Of a stretch of 64,000 nt of DNA, positions 28,801-40,360 are shown piece by piece. Under the pieces are notes generated by a model. It was given only the letters and a program-made list of their open reading frames with translations, was not told where the DNA came from and did no database searches. The stretch spans positions 51,003,561 to 51,067,560 of the forward strand of contig NC_088775.1 in assembly GCF_954871325.1 (NCBI RefSeq), given 5' to 3'. Origin of the DNA: Gordionus sp. m RMFG-2023. Taxonomy: Eukaryota > Nematomorpha > Gordioida > Chordodea > Parachordodidae. A program made the translations under genes and the position numbers. Position 1 is the stretch's first letter, and each line of letters opens with the position of its first letter.

Positions 28801-31800
28801 AGATGTTAGCCTTTTCCCTTCTAACATTTTCGCGACAAAAATATTATTTTTTGAACCGGAAACGTAAAAAAATACATCTAAGCATAATTGGATAGGAAAT
28901 TTAATTCTGAGTTCAATGATATTAAAATACTTAAAATTGCGTTTAAGATGTTAGCCTTTTCATTTCGAACGTTTTTACTACAAAAAAATTTTTTTAATTT
29001 ATTTTTTGAACCGATAACGTAAAAAATTACATCAACGCATAATTGGATAGGAAATTTAATTCTGAGTTCAATGATATAAAAAATTTTAAATTAAATTTAA
29101 GATTTTAGCCTTTTCCCTTTGAACATTTTCGCGACAAAAGTAATATTTTTTGAACCGAAAACGTAAAAAAATACATCTAAGCATAATTGGATAGAAAATT
29201 TAATTCTGAGTTCAATGATATAAAAAATTTTAAATTAAATTTAAGATTTTAGCCTTTTCCCTTTGAACATTTTCGCGACAAAAATAATATTTTTTGAACC
29301 GAAAACGTAAAAAAATACATCTAAGCATAATTGGATAGAAAATTTAATTCTGAGTTCAATGATATAAAAATACTTAAAATTGCTCTTCCCTTCGAACGTT
29401 TTTACCACAAAAAAATTTTTTAAATTTATTTTTTGAACCGATAACGTAAAAAATTCCATCAAAGCATATTTAGATAGGAAATTTAATTCTGAGGTCAATG
29501 ATATAAAAATTTTTTAAATTAAATTTAAGATGTTAGCCTTTTCCCTTCGAACATTTTCGCGACAAAAATATTATTTTTTGAACCGGAAACGTAAAAAAAT
29601 ACATCTAAGCATAATTGGATAGAAAATTGAGATCAATGATATAAAAATTTTTAAAATTAAATTTAAGATGTTAGCCTTTTCCCTTCGAACATTTACGCGA
29701 AAAAAATATTATTTTTTGAACCGGAAACGTAAAAAATTACATCTAAGCATAATTGGATAGGAAATTTAAAAATGAGTTCAATGATATAAAAATACTTAAA
29801 ATTGCGTTTAAGATGTTAGCCTTTTCCCTTCCAACGTTTTTACTACAAAAATGTTTTTAATATTTATTTTTTAAACCGATAACGTTAAAAATTACATCAA
29901 AGCATATTTAGATAGGAAATTTAATTCTGAGTTCAATAATATAAAAATTTTTAAAATTAAATTTAAGATGTTAGCCTTTTCCCTTCTAACATTTTCGCGA
30001 CAAAAATATTATTTTTTGAACCGGAAACGTAAAAAAATACATCTAAGCATAATTGGATAGGAAATTTAATTCTGAGTTCAATGATATTAAAATACTTAAA
30101 ATTGCGTTTAAGATGTTAGCCTTTTCATTTCGAACGTTTTTACTACAAAAAAATTTTTTTAATTTATTTTTTGAACCGATAACGTAAAAAATTACATCAA
30201 CGCATAATTGGATAGGAAATTTAATTCTGAGTTCAATGATATAAAAAATTTTAAATTAAATTTAAGATTTTAGCCTTTTCCCTTCGAACATTTTCGCGAC
30301 AAAAATAATATTTTTTGAACCGAAAACGTAAAAAAATACATCTAAGCATAATTGGATAGAAAATTTAATTCTGAGTTCAATGATATAAAAATACTTAAAA
30401 TTGCTCTTCCCTTCGAACGTTTTTACCACAAAAAAATTTTTTTAATTTATTTTTTGAACCGATAACGTAAAAAATTCCATCAAAGCATATTTAGATAGGA
30501 AATTTAATTCTGAGGTCAATGATATAAAAATTTTTTAAATTAAATTTAAGATGTTAGCCTTTTCCCTTCGAACATTTTCGCGACAAAAATATTATTTTTT
30601 GAACCGGAAACGTAAAAAAATACATCTAAGTATAATTGGATAGAAAATTTAATTCTGAGTTCAATGATATAAAAATACTTAAAATTGCGTTTAAGATGTT
30701 AGCCTTTTCTCTTCGAACGTTTTTACCACAAAAATGTTTTTAATATTTATTTTTTAAACCGATAACGTTAAAAATTACATCAAAGCATATTTAGATAGGA
30801 AATTTAATTCTGAGTTCAATGATATAAAAATTTTTAAAATTAAATTTAAGATGTTAGCCTTTTCCCTTCGAACATTTTCGCGACAAAAATATTATGAACC
30901 GGAAACGTAAAAAATTCCATCAAAGCATATTTAGATAGGAAATTTAATTCTGAGGTCAATGATATAAAAATTTTTTAAATTAAATTTAAGATGTTAGCCT
31001 TTTCCCTCCGAACATTGCGACAAAAAAATTATTTTTTGAACCGATAACGTAAAAAATTACATCAAAGCATATTTAGATAGGAAATTTAATTCTGAGTTCA
31101 ATGATATATAAATACTTAAAATTGCGTTTAAGATGTTAGCCTTTTCTCTTCGAACGTTTTTAATACAAAAATGTTTTTAATATTTATTTTTTAAACCGAT
31201 AACGTTAAAAATTACATCAAAGCATATTTAGATAGGAAATTTAATTCTGAGTTCAATGATATAAAAATTTTTAAAATTAAATTTAAGATGTTAGCCTTTT
31301 CCCTTCGAACATTTTCGCGACAAAAATATTATGAACCGGAAACGTAAAAAAATACATCTAAGCATAATTGGATAGGAAATTTAATTCTGAGTTCAATGAT
31401 ATAAAAATTTTTAAAATTAAATTTAAGATGTTAGCCTTTTCCCTTCGAACATTTTCGCGACAAAAATATTATTTTTTGAACCGGAAACGTAAAAAAATAC
31501 ATCTAAGCATAATTGGATAGGAAATTTAATTCTGAGTTCAATGATATTAAAATACTTAAAATTGCGTTTAAGATGTTAGCCTTTTCCCTTCGAACGTTTT
31601 TACCACAAAAAAATTTTTTTAATTTATTTTTTGAACCGATAACGTAAAAAATTACATCAAAGCATATTTAGATAGGAAATTTAATTCTGAGTTCAATGAT
31701 ATAAAAATACTTAAAATTGCGTTTAAGATGTTAGCCTTTTCTCTTCGATCGTTTTTAATACAAAAATATTATTTTTTGAACCGGAAACGTTAAAAATTAC

Positions 31801-33900
31801 ATCAAAGCATATTTAGATAGGAAATTTAATTCTGAGTTCAATGATATAAAAAATTTTAAAATTAAATTTAAGATGTTAGCCTTTTCCCTCCGAACATTTT
31901 CGCGACAAAAATATTATTTTTTGAACCGGAAACGTAAAAAAATACATCTAAGCATAATTGGATAGAAAATTTAATTCTGAGATCAATGATATAAAAATTT
32001 TTAAAATTAAATTTAAGATGTTAGCCTTTTCCCTTCGAACATTTACGCGAAAAAAATATTATTTTTTGAACCGGAAACGTAAAAAATTACATCTAAGCAT
32101 AATTGGATAGGAAATTTAAAAATGAGTTCAATGATATAAAAATACTTAAAATTGCGTTTAAGATGTTAGCCTTTTCCCTTCCAACGTTTTTACTACAAAA
32201 AAATTTTTTTAATTTATTTTTTGAACCGATAACGTAAAAAATTACATCAACGCATAATTGGATAGAAAATTTAATTCTGAGTTCAATGATATAAAAATTT
32301 TTAAAATTATATTTAAGATGTTAGCCTTTTCCCTTCGAACATTTTCGCGACAAAAATAATATTTTTTGAACCGGAAACGTAAAAAAATACATCTAAGCAT
32401 AATTGGATAGAAAATTTAATTCTGAGTTCAATGATATAAAAATACTTAAAATTGCGTTTAAGATGTTAGCCTTTTCTCTTCGAACGTTTTTAGTACAAAA
32501 ATGTTTTTAATATTTATTTTTTAAACCGATAACGTTAAAAATTACATCAAAGCATATTTAGATAGGAAATTTAATTCTGAGTTCAATGATATAAAAATAC
32601 TTAAAATTGCGTTTAAGATGTTAGCCTTTTCCCTTCGAACGTTTTTACCACAAAAAAATTTTTTTAATTTATTTTTTGAACCGATAACGTTAAAAATTAC
32701 ATCAAAGCATATTTAGATAGGAAATTTAATTCTGAGTTCAATGATATAAAAATTTTTAAAATTAAATTTAAGATGTTAGCCTTTTCCCTCCGAACATTTT
32801 CGCGACAAAAATATTATTTTTTGAACCGGAAACGTAAAAAAATACATCTAAGCATAATTGGATAGGAAATTTAATTCTGAGTTCAATGGTATAAAAATAC
32901 TTAAAATTGCGTTTAAGATGTTAGCTTTTCCCTTCGAACGTTTTTACCACAAAAAAGTTTTTTTAATTTATTTTTTGAACCGATAACGTAAAAAATTACA
33001 TCAAAGCATATTTAGATAGGAAATTTAATTCTGAGTTCAATAATATAAAAATTTTTAAAATTAAATTTAAGATGTTAGCCTTTTCCCTTCTAACATTTTC
33101 GCGACAAAAATATTATTTTTTGAACCGGAAACGTAAAAAAATACATCTAAGCATAATTGGATAGGAAATTTAATTCTGAGTTCAATGATATTAAAATACT
33201 TAAAATTGCGTTTAAGATGTTAGCCTTTTCATTTCGAACGTTTTTACTACAAAAAAATTTTTTTAATTTATTTTTTGAACCGATAACGTAAAAAATTACA
33301 TCAACGCATAATTGGATAGGAAATTTAATTCTGAGTTCAATGATATAAAAAATTTTAAATTAAATTTAAGATTTTAGCCTTTTCCCTTTGAACATTTTCG
33401 CGACAAAAGTAATATTTTTTGAACCGAAAACGTAAAAAAATACATCTAAGCATAATTGGATAGAAAATTTAATTCTGAGTTCAATGATATAAAAAATTTT
33501 AAATTAAATTTAAGATTTTAGCCTTTTCCCTTTGAACATTTTCGCGACAAAAATAATATTTTTTGAACCGAAAACGTAAAAAAATACATCTAAGCATAAT
33601 TGGATAGAAAATTTAATTCTGAGTTCAATGATATAAAAATACTTAAAATTGCTCTTCCCTTCGAACGTTTTTACCACAAAAAAATTTTTTAAATTTATTT
33701 TTTGAACCGATAACGTAAAAAATTCCATCAAAGCATATTTAGATAGGAAATTTAATTCTGAGGTCAATGATATAAAAATTTTTTAAATTAAATTTAAGAT
33801 GTTAGCCTTTTCCCTTCGAACATTTTCGCGACAAAAATATTATTTTTTGAACCGGAAACGTAAAAAAATACATCTAAGTATAATTGGATAGAAAATTTAA
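13860..33900. repeat. Homogeneous satellite core with 1.9-3.2 kb higher-order units
   Basis: A deletion-bearing monomer (TTGCTCTTCCCTTCG, where TTGCGTTTAAGATG... is expected) recurs at about 14,305, 16,537, 19,658, 21,571, 23,780, 26,133, 29,382, 30,403 and 33,651. A second deletion marker, ATTATGAACCGG, recurs in step with it through most of the core (about 15,095, 17,325, 20,148, 22,061, 22,500, 24,270, 24,710, 26,621, 27,061, 30,891 and 31,330). Spacings of the first marker are roughly 2.23, 3.12, 1.91, 2.21, 2.35, 3.25, 1.02 and 3.25 kb. The units are variants of one composite, differing by loss or gain of whole monomers. Copies look far more alike than monomers in the left third. Confidence 0.8.
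25360..33898. repeat. 4.27 kb tandem duplication within the satellite
   Basis: Two adjacent copies, about 25,360-29,629 and 29,630-33,898, match at a constant offset of 4,270 bp (4,269 after a single-base difference near 30,965). Shared private markers include the shortened AACATTTGCGAC/AACATTGCGAC monomer at 26,744 and 31,014, and the CCCTTTGAACATT variants at 29,118/33,387 and 29,262/33,531. At the junction the sequence reads GATAGAAAATTGAGATCAAT, which lacks the TTAATTCT normally present between GAAAA and GAGATC. This looks like the joint of an unequal exchange. Confidence 0.85.
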
Positions 33901-33999
33901 TTCTGAGTTCAATGATATAAAAATACTTAAAATTGCGTTTAAGATGTTAGCCTTTTCTCTTCGAACGTTTTTACCACAAAAATGTTTTTAATATTTATT

Positions 34000-36900
34000 T
34001 TTTAAACCGATAACGTAAAATATTACATCAAAGCATATTTAGATAGAAAATTTAATTCTGAGTTCAATGATATAAAAATTTTTAAAATTAAATTCAAGAT
34101 GTTAGCCTTTTCCCTCCGAACATTTTCGCGACAAAAAAATTATTTTTTGAACCGGAAACGTAAAAAAATACATCTAAGCATAATTGGATAGGAAATTTAA
34201 TTCTGAGTTCAATGATATAAAAATACTTAAAATTGCGTTTAAGATGTTAGCTTTTTCCCTTCGAACGTTTTTACCACAAAAAAATTTTTTAAATTTATTT
34301 TTTGAACCGATAACGTAAAAAATTACATCAAGGCATATTTAGATAGGAAATTTAATTCTGATTTCAATGATATAAAAATACATAAAATTGCGTTTAAGAT
34401 GTTAGCCTTTTCCCTTCGAACGTTTTGGTGACAAAAATATTATTTTTTGAACCGGTAACGTAAAAAAATACATCTCAGCATAATTGGATAGGAAATTTAA
34501 TTCTGAGTAGAATGATATAAAAATACCTAAAATTGCGTTTAAGATGTTAGCCTTTTCCAACTGAAAATTTTTACCACCAAAAAATTTTTAAAATATATTT
34601 TTTGAACCGATAACGTAAAAAAATACATCTAAGCATAATTGGATAGGAAATTTAATTCTGAGTAGAATGATATAAAGATACTTAAAATTACGTTTAAGAT
34701 GTTAGCCTTTTCCCTTCGAACGTTTTTACCACAAAAAAATTTTTTAAATTTTTTTTTAAACCATAGCGTAAAAAATTACATCAAAGCATATGTAGATAGG
34801 AAATTTAATTCTGAGTTCAATGATATAAAAATTTTTAAATTAAATTTAAGATGTTAGCCTTTTCCCTTCGAACATTTTCGCGACAAAAATATTATTTTTT
34901 GAACCGGAAACGTAAAAAAATACATCTAAGCATAATTGGATAGGAAATTTAATTCTGAGTTCAATTATATAAAAATACTTAAAATTGCGTTTAAGATGTT
35001 AGCCTTTTTATTCTAACGTTTTTACCACTAATAAATTTTTTTAATATTTTTTTTGAACCGATAACGTAAAAAATTACATCAAAGCATAATTGGATAGGAA
35101 ATTTAATTCTGAGTTCAATGATATAAAAATTTTTAAAATTATATTTAAGATGTTAGCCTTTTCCCTTCGAACATTTTCGCGACAAAAATATTATTTTTTG
35201 AACCGGAAACGTAAAAAAATTCATCAAAGCATATTTAGATAGGAAATTTAATTCTGAGTTCAATGATATAAAAATACTTAAAATTGCGTTTAAGATGTTA
35301 GCCTTTTCTCTTCGAACGTTTTTACCACAAAAATGTTTTTAATATTTATTTTTTCAACCGATAACGTAAAAAATTACATCAAAGCATATTTAGATAGGAA
35401 ATTTAATTCTGAGTTCAATGATATAAAAATACTTAAAATTGCGTTTATGTTAGCCTTTTCTCTTCGAACGTTTTTAATACAAAAATGTTTTTAATATTTA
35501 TTTTTTAAACCGATAACGTTAAAAATTACATCAAAGCATATTTAGATAGGAAATTTAATTCTGAGTTCAATGATATAAAAATTTTTAAAATTAAATTTAA
35601 GATGTTAGCAGTTTCCCTTCGAACATTTTCGCGACAAAAATATTATTTTTTGAACCGGAAACGTAAAAAATACATCTAAGCATAATTTAGAAAATTTAAT
35701 TCTGAGTTCAATGATATAAAAATACTTAAAATTGCTTTTAAGATGTTAGCCTTTTCCCTTCGAACGTTTTTACCACAAAAAAATTTTTTTAATTTATTTT
35801 TTGAACCGATAACGTAAAAAATTACATCAAAGCATATTTAGATAGGAAATTTAATTCTGAGATCAATGATATAAAAATACTTAAAATTGCGTTTAAGATG
35901 TTAGCCTTTTCCCTTCGAACGTTTTTACCACAAAAATGTTTTTAATATTTATTTTTTAAACCGATAACGTATAAAATTACATCAAAGCATATTTAGATAG
36001 GAAATTTAATTCTGAGTTCAATTATATAAAAATACTTAAAATTGCGTTTATGTTAGCCTTTTCTCTTCGAACGTTTTTACCACAAAAATGTTTTTAATAT
36101 TTATTTTTTAAACCGATAACGTAAAAAATTACATCAAAGCATATTTAGATAGGAAATTTAATTCTGAGTTCAATGATATAAAAATACTTAAAATTGCGTT
36201 TAAGATGTTAGCCTTTTCCTATCGAACGTTTTTACCACAAAAAAATTTTTTTAATTTTTTTTTGAACCGATAACGTAAAAAATTACATCAAAGCATATGT
36301 AGATAGGAAATTTAATTCTGAGTTCAATGATATAAAAATTTTTAAATTAAATTTAAGATGTTAGCCTTTTCCCTTCGAACATTTTCGCGACAAAAATATT
36401 ATTTTTTGAACCGGAAACGTAAAAAAATACATCTAAGCATAATTGGATAGGAAATTTAATTCTGAGTTCAATGATATAAAAATACTTAAAATTGCGTTTA
36501 AGATGTTAGCTTTTTCCCTTAGAACGTTTTTACCACAAAAAAATTTTTTAAATATATTTTTTGAACCGATAACGTAAAAAATTACATCAAAGCATATTTA
36601 GATAGGAAATTTAATTCTGATTTCAATGATATAAAAATACTTAAAATTGCGTTTAAGATGTTAGCCTTTTCCCTTCGAACGTTTTGGTGACAAAATTATT
36701 ATTTTTTGAACCGGTAACGTAAAAAAATACATCTCAGCATAATTGGATAGGAAATTTAATTCTGAGTAGAATGATATAAAAATACTTAAAATTGCGTTTA
36801 AGATGTTAGCTTTTTCCCTTAGAACGTTTTTACCACAAAAAAATTTTTTTAATATATTTTTTGAACCGATAACGTAAAAAATTACATCAAAGCATATTTA

Positions 36901-37268
36901 GATAGGAAATTTAATTCTGATTTCAATGATATAAAAATACTTAAAATTGCGTTTAAGATGTTAGCCTTTTCCCTTACGTTTTGGTGACAAAAATATTATT
37001 TTTTGAACCGGTAACGTAAAAAAATACATCTCAGCATAATTGGATTGGAAATTTAATTCTGAGTAGAATGATATAAAAATACCTAAAATTGCCTTTAAGA
37101 TGTTAGCCTTTTCCAACTGAAAATTTTTACCACCAAAAAATTTTTAAAATATATTTTTTGAACCGATAACGTAAAAAATTACATCAAAGCATATTTAGAT
37201 AGGAAATTTAATTCTTAGTTCAATGATATAAAAATACTTAAAATTGCGTTTAAGATGTTCCTTTTCCC
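34000..37268. repeat. Right edge block of the satellite
   Basis: This block does not continue the neighbouring core. It carries the variants of the 4.4-7.2 and 9.5-12.3 kb region: GTTTTGGTGAC (34,424; 36,684; 36,975), TTCCAACTGAAAATTTTT (about 34,556 and 37,111) and the GTTAGCAGTTTCCC monomer (35,605). It shares AACCATAGCG (one base shorter than at 4,710) with the 10.0 kb copy, so its closest relative in the window is that second left block. The last monomer is cut inside GATGTTCCTTTTCCCTA at about 37,268. Unique AT-rich sequence follows. Confidence 0.8.
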
Positions 37269-37354
37269 TAATCCAGTACTCACAATATCGTTATACTTAC
37301 TATCAATTTAGTTTTGAAAAAAAACTTAAATAGATAATACATATAATTTTAAAA

Positions 37355-37765
37355 ATTCCATTATTTTAAAATAACCAAATATAATTTAATTAAAAATATA
37401 AATTAAAAATTAATAAAATTAAATAAAATTAAAATCGCAAGTTATTTCAAAGAATTAATAAAATGAAATATTATAATCCATTTTTTTAAAATAACCAAAT
37501 ATAATTTAATTAAAAATATAAATTAAAAATTAATTAAATTAAATTAAATTAAATTAAAACCGCAATTTTTTTCAAAGAATTAATAAAAAAATTGAAAAGA
37601 TCTTAAAATTTCCATTTTTTTAATATATTATATTCCATTTTTTTTAATATAATTTAATTAAAAATATAAATTAAAAATTAATAAAATTAAAACCGCAATT
37701 TATTTCAAAGAATTAATAAAAAAATTGAAAAGATCTTAAAATTTCCATTTTTTTAATATATTATA
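37355..37765. repeat. Short AT-rich tandem repeat, about three copies
   Basis: Units of about 120-147 bp share AAATATAATTTAATTAAAAA, an ACCGCAA/TCGCAAG core and TTTCAAAGAATTAATAAAA. The copies start near 37,371, 37,491 and 37,640. They are unrelated to the satellite on their left and abut the inverted repeat of the next element. The 37,269-37,355 stretch holds nothing recognisable. Confidence 0.7.
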
Positions 37766-37767
37766 AT

Positions 37768-38715
37768 GTAAATTATTTTAAAAAAAACAAACAATTAAAA
37801 TAAAATAAAATAACAATATGTTTTTTTATTTTTGCACAACCCTCAAAAAATAAATGACAATCAAATATATAATATATAACAAAACAGATTTAAAAAATAC
37901 ATACGGTAATTTTTTTGCATTTACAATTTTTATATAATTTAATTTTTTTTATAAAATACATACGGTAATTTTTTTGCATTTACAATTTTTATATAACTTA
38001 ATTTTTTTTATAAAATAGAGTTTAATATTTTTTTCAAATGTTTAATATACGACAAATTTTATCTAGTAATACAAATTCATTTACATTCCTGTTTTATCTA
38101 ATTCAAATTCAATACCTAATATTACAAATAATTTCCATATGATCAATTCTTCCTCTGTAAGTGGTGATTCTAACCGAGTGATGCAGTTATTGTTATGGAC
38201 AATGCATCCATCCATAAAAGCCACCTCATTGATTGTTTTAGAGCGCGAATAGAATATTTGCCACCCTATTCGCCGCAACTAAACCTGATAGAAAATTTTT
38301 TTGGAGTGTTAAAAAACAAATATAGGTCGATCAATCCCCGACCAAATACTCGAAACGAAATAATTAATAATGTAACATCAATTCTTAATGAATTTACTAT
38401 TCCTTTTGATTTTTCAAATTATTATAAAAATGCATCAATTTTTGGAGATTGGTTATCGAGGACAACCAATGAACTAAGGTAAATTTATAAAAATTTAATT
38501 TATATTGAAATATATTTTAAAGGAATTTAGAAAAAGGAGAATATATATATAAAGAAAAAACGAAAATTAAAATATCCAATTTTTAATGTATTTTTTAAAT
38601 CTGTTTTGTTATATATTATATATTTGATTTGTCATTTATTTTTTGAGGGTTGTGCAAAAATAAAAAAACATATTGTTATTTTATTTTAATTGTTTGTTTT
38701 TTTTAAATAATTTAC
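37768..38715 (+). mobile_element. IS630/Tc1-mariner-type element with ~130 bp inverted repeats
   Basis: The left arm (37,768-37,902) and the reverse complement of the right arm (38,586-38,715) agree almost base for base, apart from one AAATA-type indel and a few substitutions. Both contain TTTTTGCACAACCCTCAAAA. The element is about 948 bp and contains only the C-terminal part of a DDE transposase, so it is an internally deleted, non-autonomous copy. A 59 bp direct duplication (ACATACGGTAATTTTTTTGC, from about 37,895 and 37,954) lies just inside the left arm. The exact termini and a TA target duplication are not clear in this AT-rich context. Confidence 0.75.
38180..38482 (+). pseudogene. Transposase C-terminal fragment, DDE_3 (IS630-like)
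   Basis: The open stretch encodes MDNASIHKS, the second catalytic Asp region of IS630/Tc1-type DDE transposases, then YLPPYSPQLNLIENFFGVLK, which holds the typical PPYSPxLNxIE signature with the third acidic residue, and ends after about 95 residues. The N-terminal helix-turn-helix and the first catalytic Asp are absent: upstream of 38,170 the sequence is non-coding. The ATG at 38,195 is the methionine of the MDN motif and is not a true start, since in-frame coding similarity (VIV) precedes it. The fragment cannot be active alone. An overlapping minus-strand open frame is a shadow. Confidence 0.85.
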
Positions 38716-39190
38716 CCTATATAATGTAATGTTATTATAATATTTTTCTCGTAAAAAAAGCAATAAATCAATCAAATTACACATTAATCATTTTCTTTGT
38801 TATTTTTATTTTCAATATTATTTTGTAGCCTTTCGTATCATGCAGCCTTTCGACTTTTAGACCTTGCTAAATAAAAATAATATTTTAAAAAATAAACAAC
38901 TTTTTTTAATATTTATTTGTTAAAGAAAATAAAACAAGCGTGTTGAATAAAAAAATAAAATAACTTTATATGACACCATTTTTTGCTGTTAAATAAAGCG
39001 TTCGCAGATTGCAGACCCAAAAAAGGAAATTTTAATTTTCAATATAGATTTTAAAATTTCTTTATTTTCAATTTTCAAATAATAAATAATATAATGTATT
39101 AAAAAAAACGAAAATATAATATTTTATGTTTTAATATATTTAAAAATGTTTGAAAAATATAAAATAATACTATAAAAAAAAAGAACGGAG
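38716..39190. other. AT-rich spacer, no gene seen
   Basis: Low-complexity AT-rich sequence between the IS630-like element and the LINE 3' end. I see no open frame with protein similarity, no RNA gene and no clear repeat. Confidence 0.6.
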
Positions 39191-39238
39191 ATGGTGTGAC
39201 GCAGGGAAAGAAAAATGAAAAAGGGACGTAAGTGTTGT

Positions 39239-39442
39239 CTAGGATAGCTCTTTGGCTAGAAGACTACCATTGAAACTGATATAATTAGCTTTGAGAATCG
39301 CTATGGATAATCGTTGGCGAAGAAAAAAACCCTCTCGAGGTTCTTCTGAGAGTTTGCTGATTTGTGATCCTAAGTTTTTGAAAAATGCTAAGGCGAGTTT
39401 GCCGAAGGTGCCAAGAGTGGTTAATATGATTGGGATAATCAA
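39239..39442 (-). pseudogene. LINE C-terminal tail
   Basis: The frame contains LTTLGTFGKLALAFFKNLGS, EPREGFFLRQRLSIAILKAN and ISFNGSLLAK, a pattern that closes the polyprotein of this LINE family (a GxxxxxFxxxLG helix followed by LxQRxSIAxxxxN). The stop near 39,240 is therefore probably the natural end of the ORF, leaving only about 50 bp of recognisable 3' UTR before AT-rich sequence. It is in a different frame from the endonuclease-like block. Confidence 0.7.
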
Positions 39443-39489
39443 AGATCGTTCATTATTTCTGTGTATTTAGAAGTTTTAAGTTGTTCCTT

Positions 39490-40360
39490 CTATTCAAGGA
39501 TGTTGATGGCGTGGTTGGATGGGGCCAAGGGGTCAATACAGGAATAGTCCCATACCAAAAGTTGGCCTCTCCTCCATGGGATTTGAGAGATCCCATCAGG
39601 ACGTTTACCGTCAGATCTAAAAAGACCCTGTGGGTCTAGAGTGGAAGGAATTTGGGCGGATTTCAGTGCATGTTGGATGATTGTATCATTGCTTGTGTCT
39701 GATGAATCGTCCATTGCAGGAGCGACAATGTAAACTATGTCTACCATTCGAGTCAACTGGCGAGTTGCACCCTAAGCAGATGTGAGGGTGAGTGATGGAA
39801 CAATTTAGACGAATGCCAATGGCGTGGGTAAATTCATTGTTGGATAGTTGAAGCTGAAGATTGGTGGATGGGATGGCCTCAAGAAACTCATGTCCCGTAC
39901 CATTGAGCAGGGAAGAGAATAGGGTGCGGTCGGTAGATTGCATGCTAGATAAGAGAGTTTCAACTCAGCGAGCAACCACTGGCGCATCCCAGTCTTTCTG
40001 TCTATGGGTTGTGGGGGGCTGAGAATCAGCATTGATCCTTGTTTTCCAAATATCCATAGCCAGGATTAAGGAAAGGTCTTCTTTTGAATTATGGGCGGTG
40101 GTTATTGGCTTTGTCAAGAGACTACTCGATATGAAAGTGGTTATTGCTAAGTCAAGTGGAGATCTGATGCCGAGACCACCAAATTTGGTTGGAAGAGTTG
40201 CTTGGGCCCAAGCGGTTTCGTTGAATCTGATATTTACTATTTTTTCGGTTAAGTCCTTTATTCCTTTTTCGTAAGTTTGGAGAGGAATAGGATATTTAAA
40301 AATTGGTGTTGACGTAAGTGCGTAAAGAATCCTTGGTATAAAATAGAAATTTTTTAGCAA
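39490..40360 (-). pseudogene. LINE thumb, CCHC knuckle and endonuclease-like region
   Basis: The thumb segment reads LKNFYFIPRILYALTSTPIF, then FNETAWAQATLPTKFGGLGI. It is followed by HPHICLGCNSPVDSNGRHSL and HCRSCNGRFIRH, a C-x2-C-x9-H-x3-C knuckle. Next comes SDGKRPDGISQIPWRRGQ, followed by LLVWDYSCIDPLAPSN. The PD...D spacing (15 residues) resembles the PD-x12-14-D core of restriction-like endonucleases in R2-type LINEs. That function is inferred from motif spacing only. The segment is spread over at least two minus frames with a break between knuckle and endonuclease-like block near 39,740. Confidence 0.75.

Larger units (their letters stand above)
1..37268. repeat. Long satellite array, ~145-155 bp monomers
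   Basis: The whole stretch is a head-to-tail array of about 250 monomers, each recognisable by GATGTTAGCCTTTTC near one end and by TTCTGAGTTCAATGATATAA near the other. Measured starts at positions 1, 146, 300, 445, 600 and 745 give monomers of 145, 154, 145, 155 and 145 bp. Class A carries CATTTTCGCGACAAAAATA, CCGGAAACG and CTAAGCATAATTGG. Class B carries CGTTTTTACCAC, CCGATAACG and CAAAGCATATTTAG. The classes often alternate, giving a ~300 bp dimer, and A/B hybrids occur (for example 600-744). The most constant part is AGATAGGAAATTTAATTCTG. No transposon interrupts the array. The left edge is outside the window. A centromeric or pericentromeric satellite is the natural reading, but that role is inferred. 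Confidence 0.97.

Noticed and set aside
14164-33767. Four near-identical 85-codon minus-strand open frames at 14,164, 19,517, 29,241 and 33,510
   Set aside because: They lie wholly inside satellite monomers, exist only where one higher-order variant removes stops, and have low-complexity translations. They mark the repeat unit and are not genes.
1-37268. CRISPR-like or spaced repeat array
   Set aside because: Repeats are contiguous, ~150 bp, AT-rich and without unique spacers, in a eukaryotic context.
1-37268. CENP-B box in the satellite (GAACCGGAAACGTAA looks faintly similar)
   Set aside because: It does not meet the nTTCGnnnnAnnCGGGn pattern; the shared GGAAACG is too short to count.
38081-38278. 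65-codon minus-strand open frame over the IS630-like fragment
   Set aside because: It overlaps the plus-strand transposase signature (MDNASIHK), which carries the recognisable similarity.
38850-38880. TTAGACCTTGC as a left end for the hAT fragment ending at 50,511
   Set aside because: The match is short, lacks the GC-rich arm and shows no target duplication.
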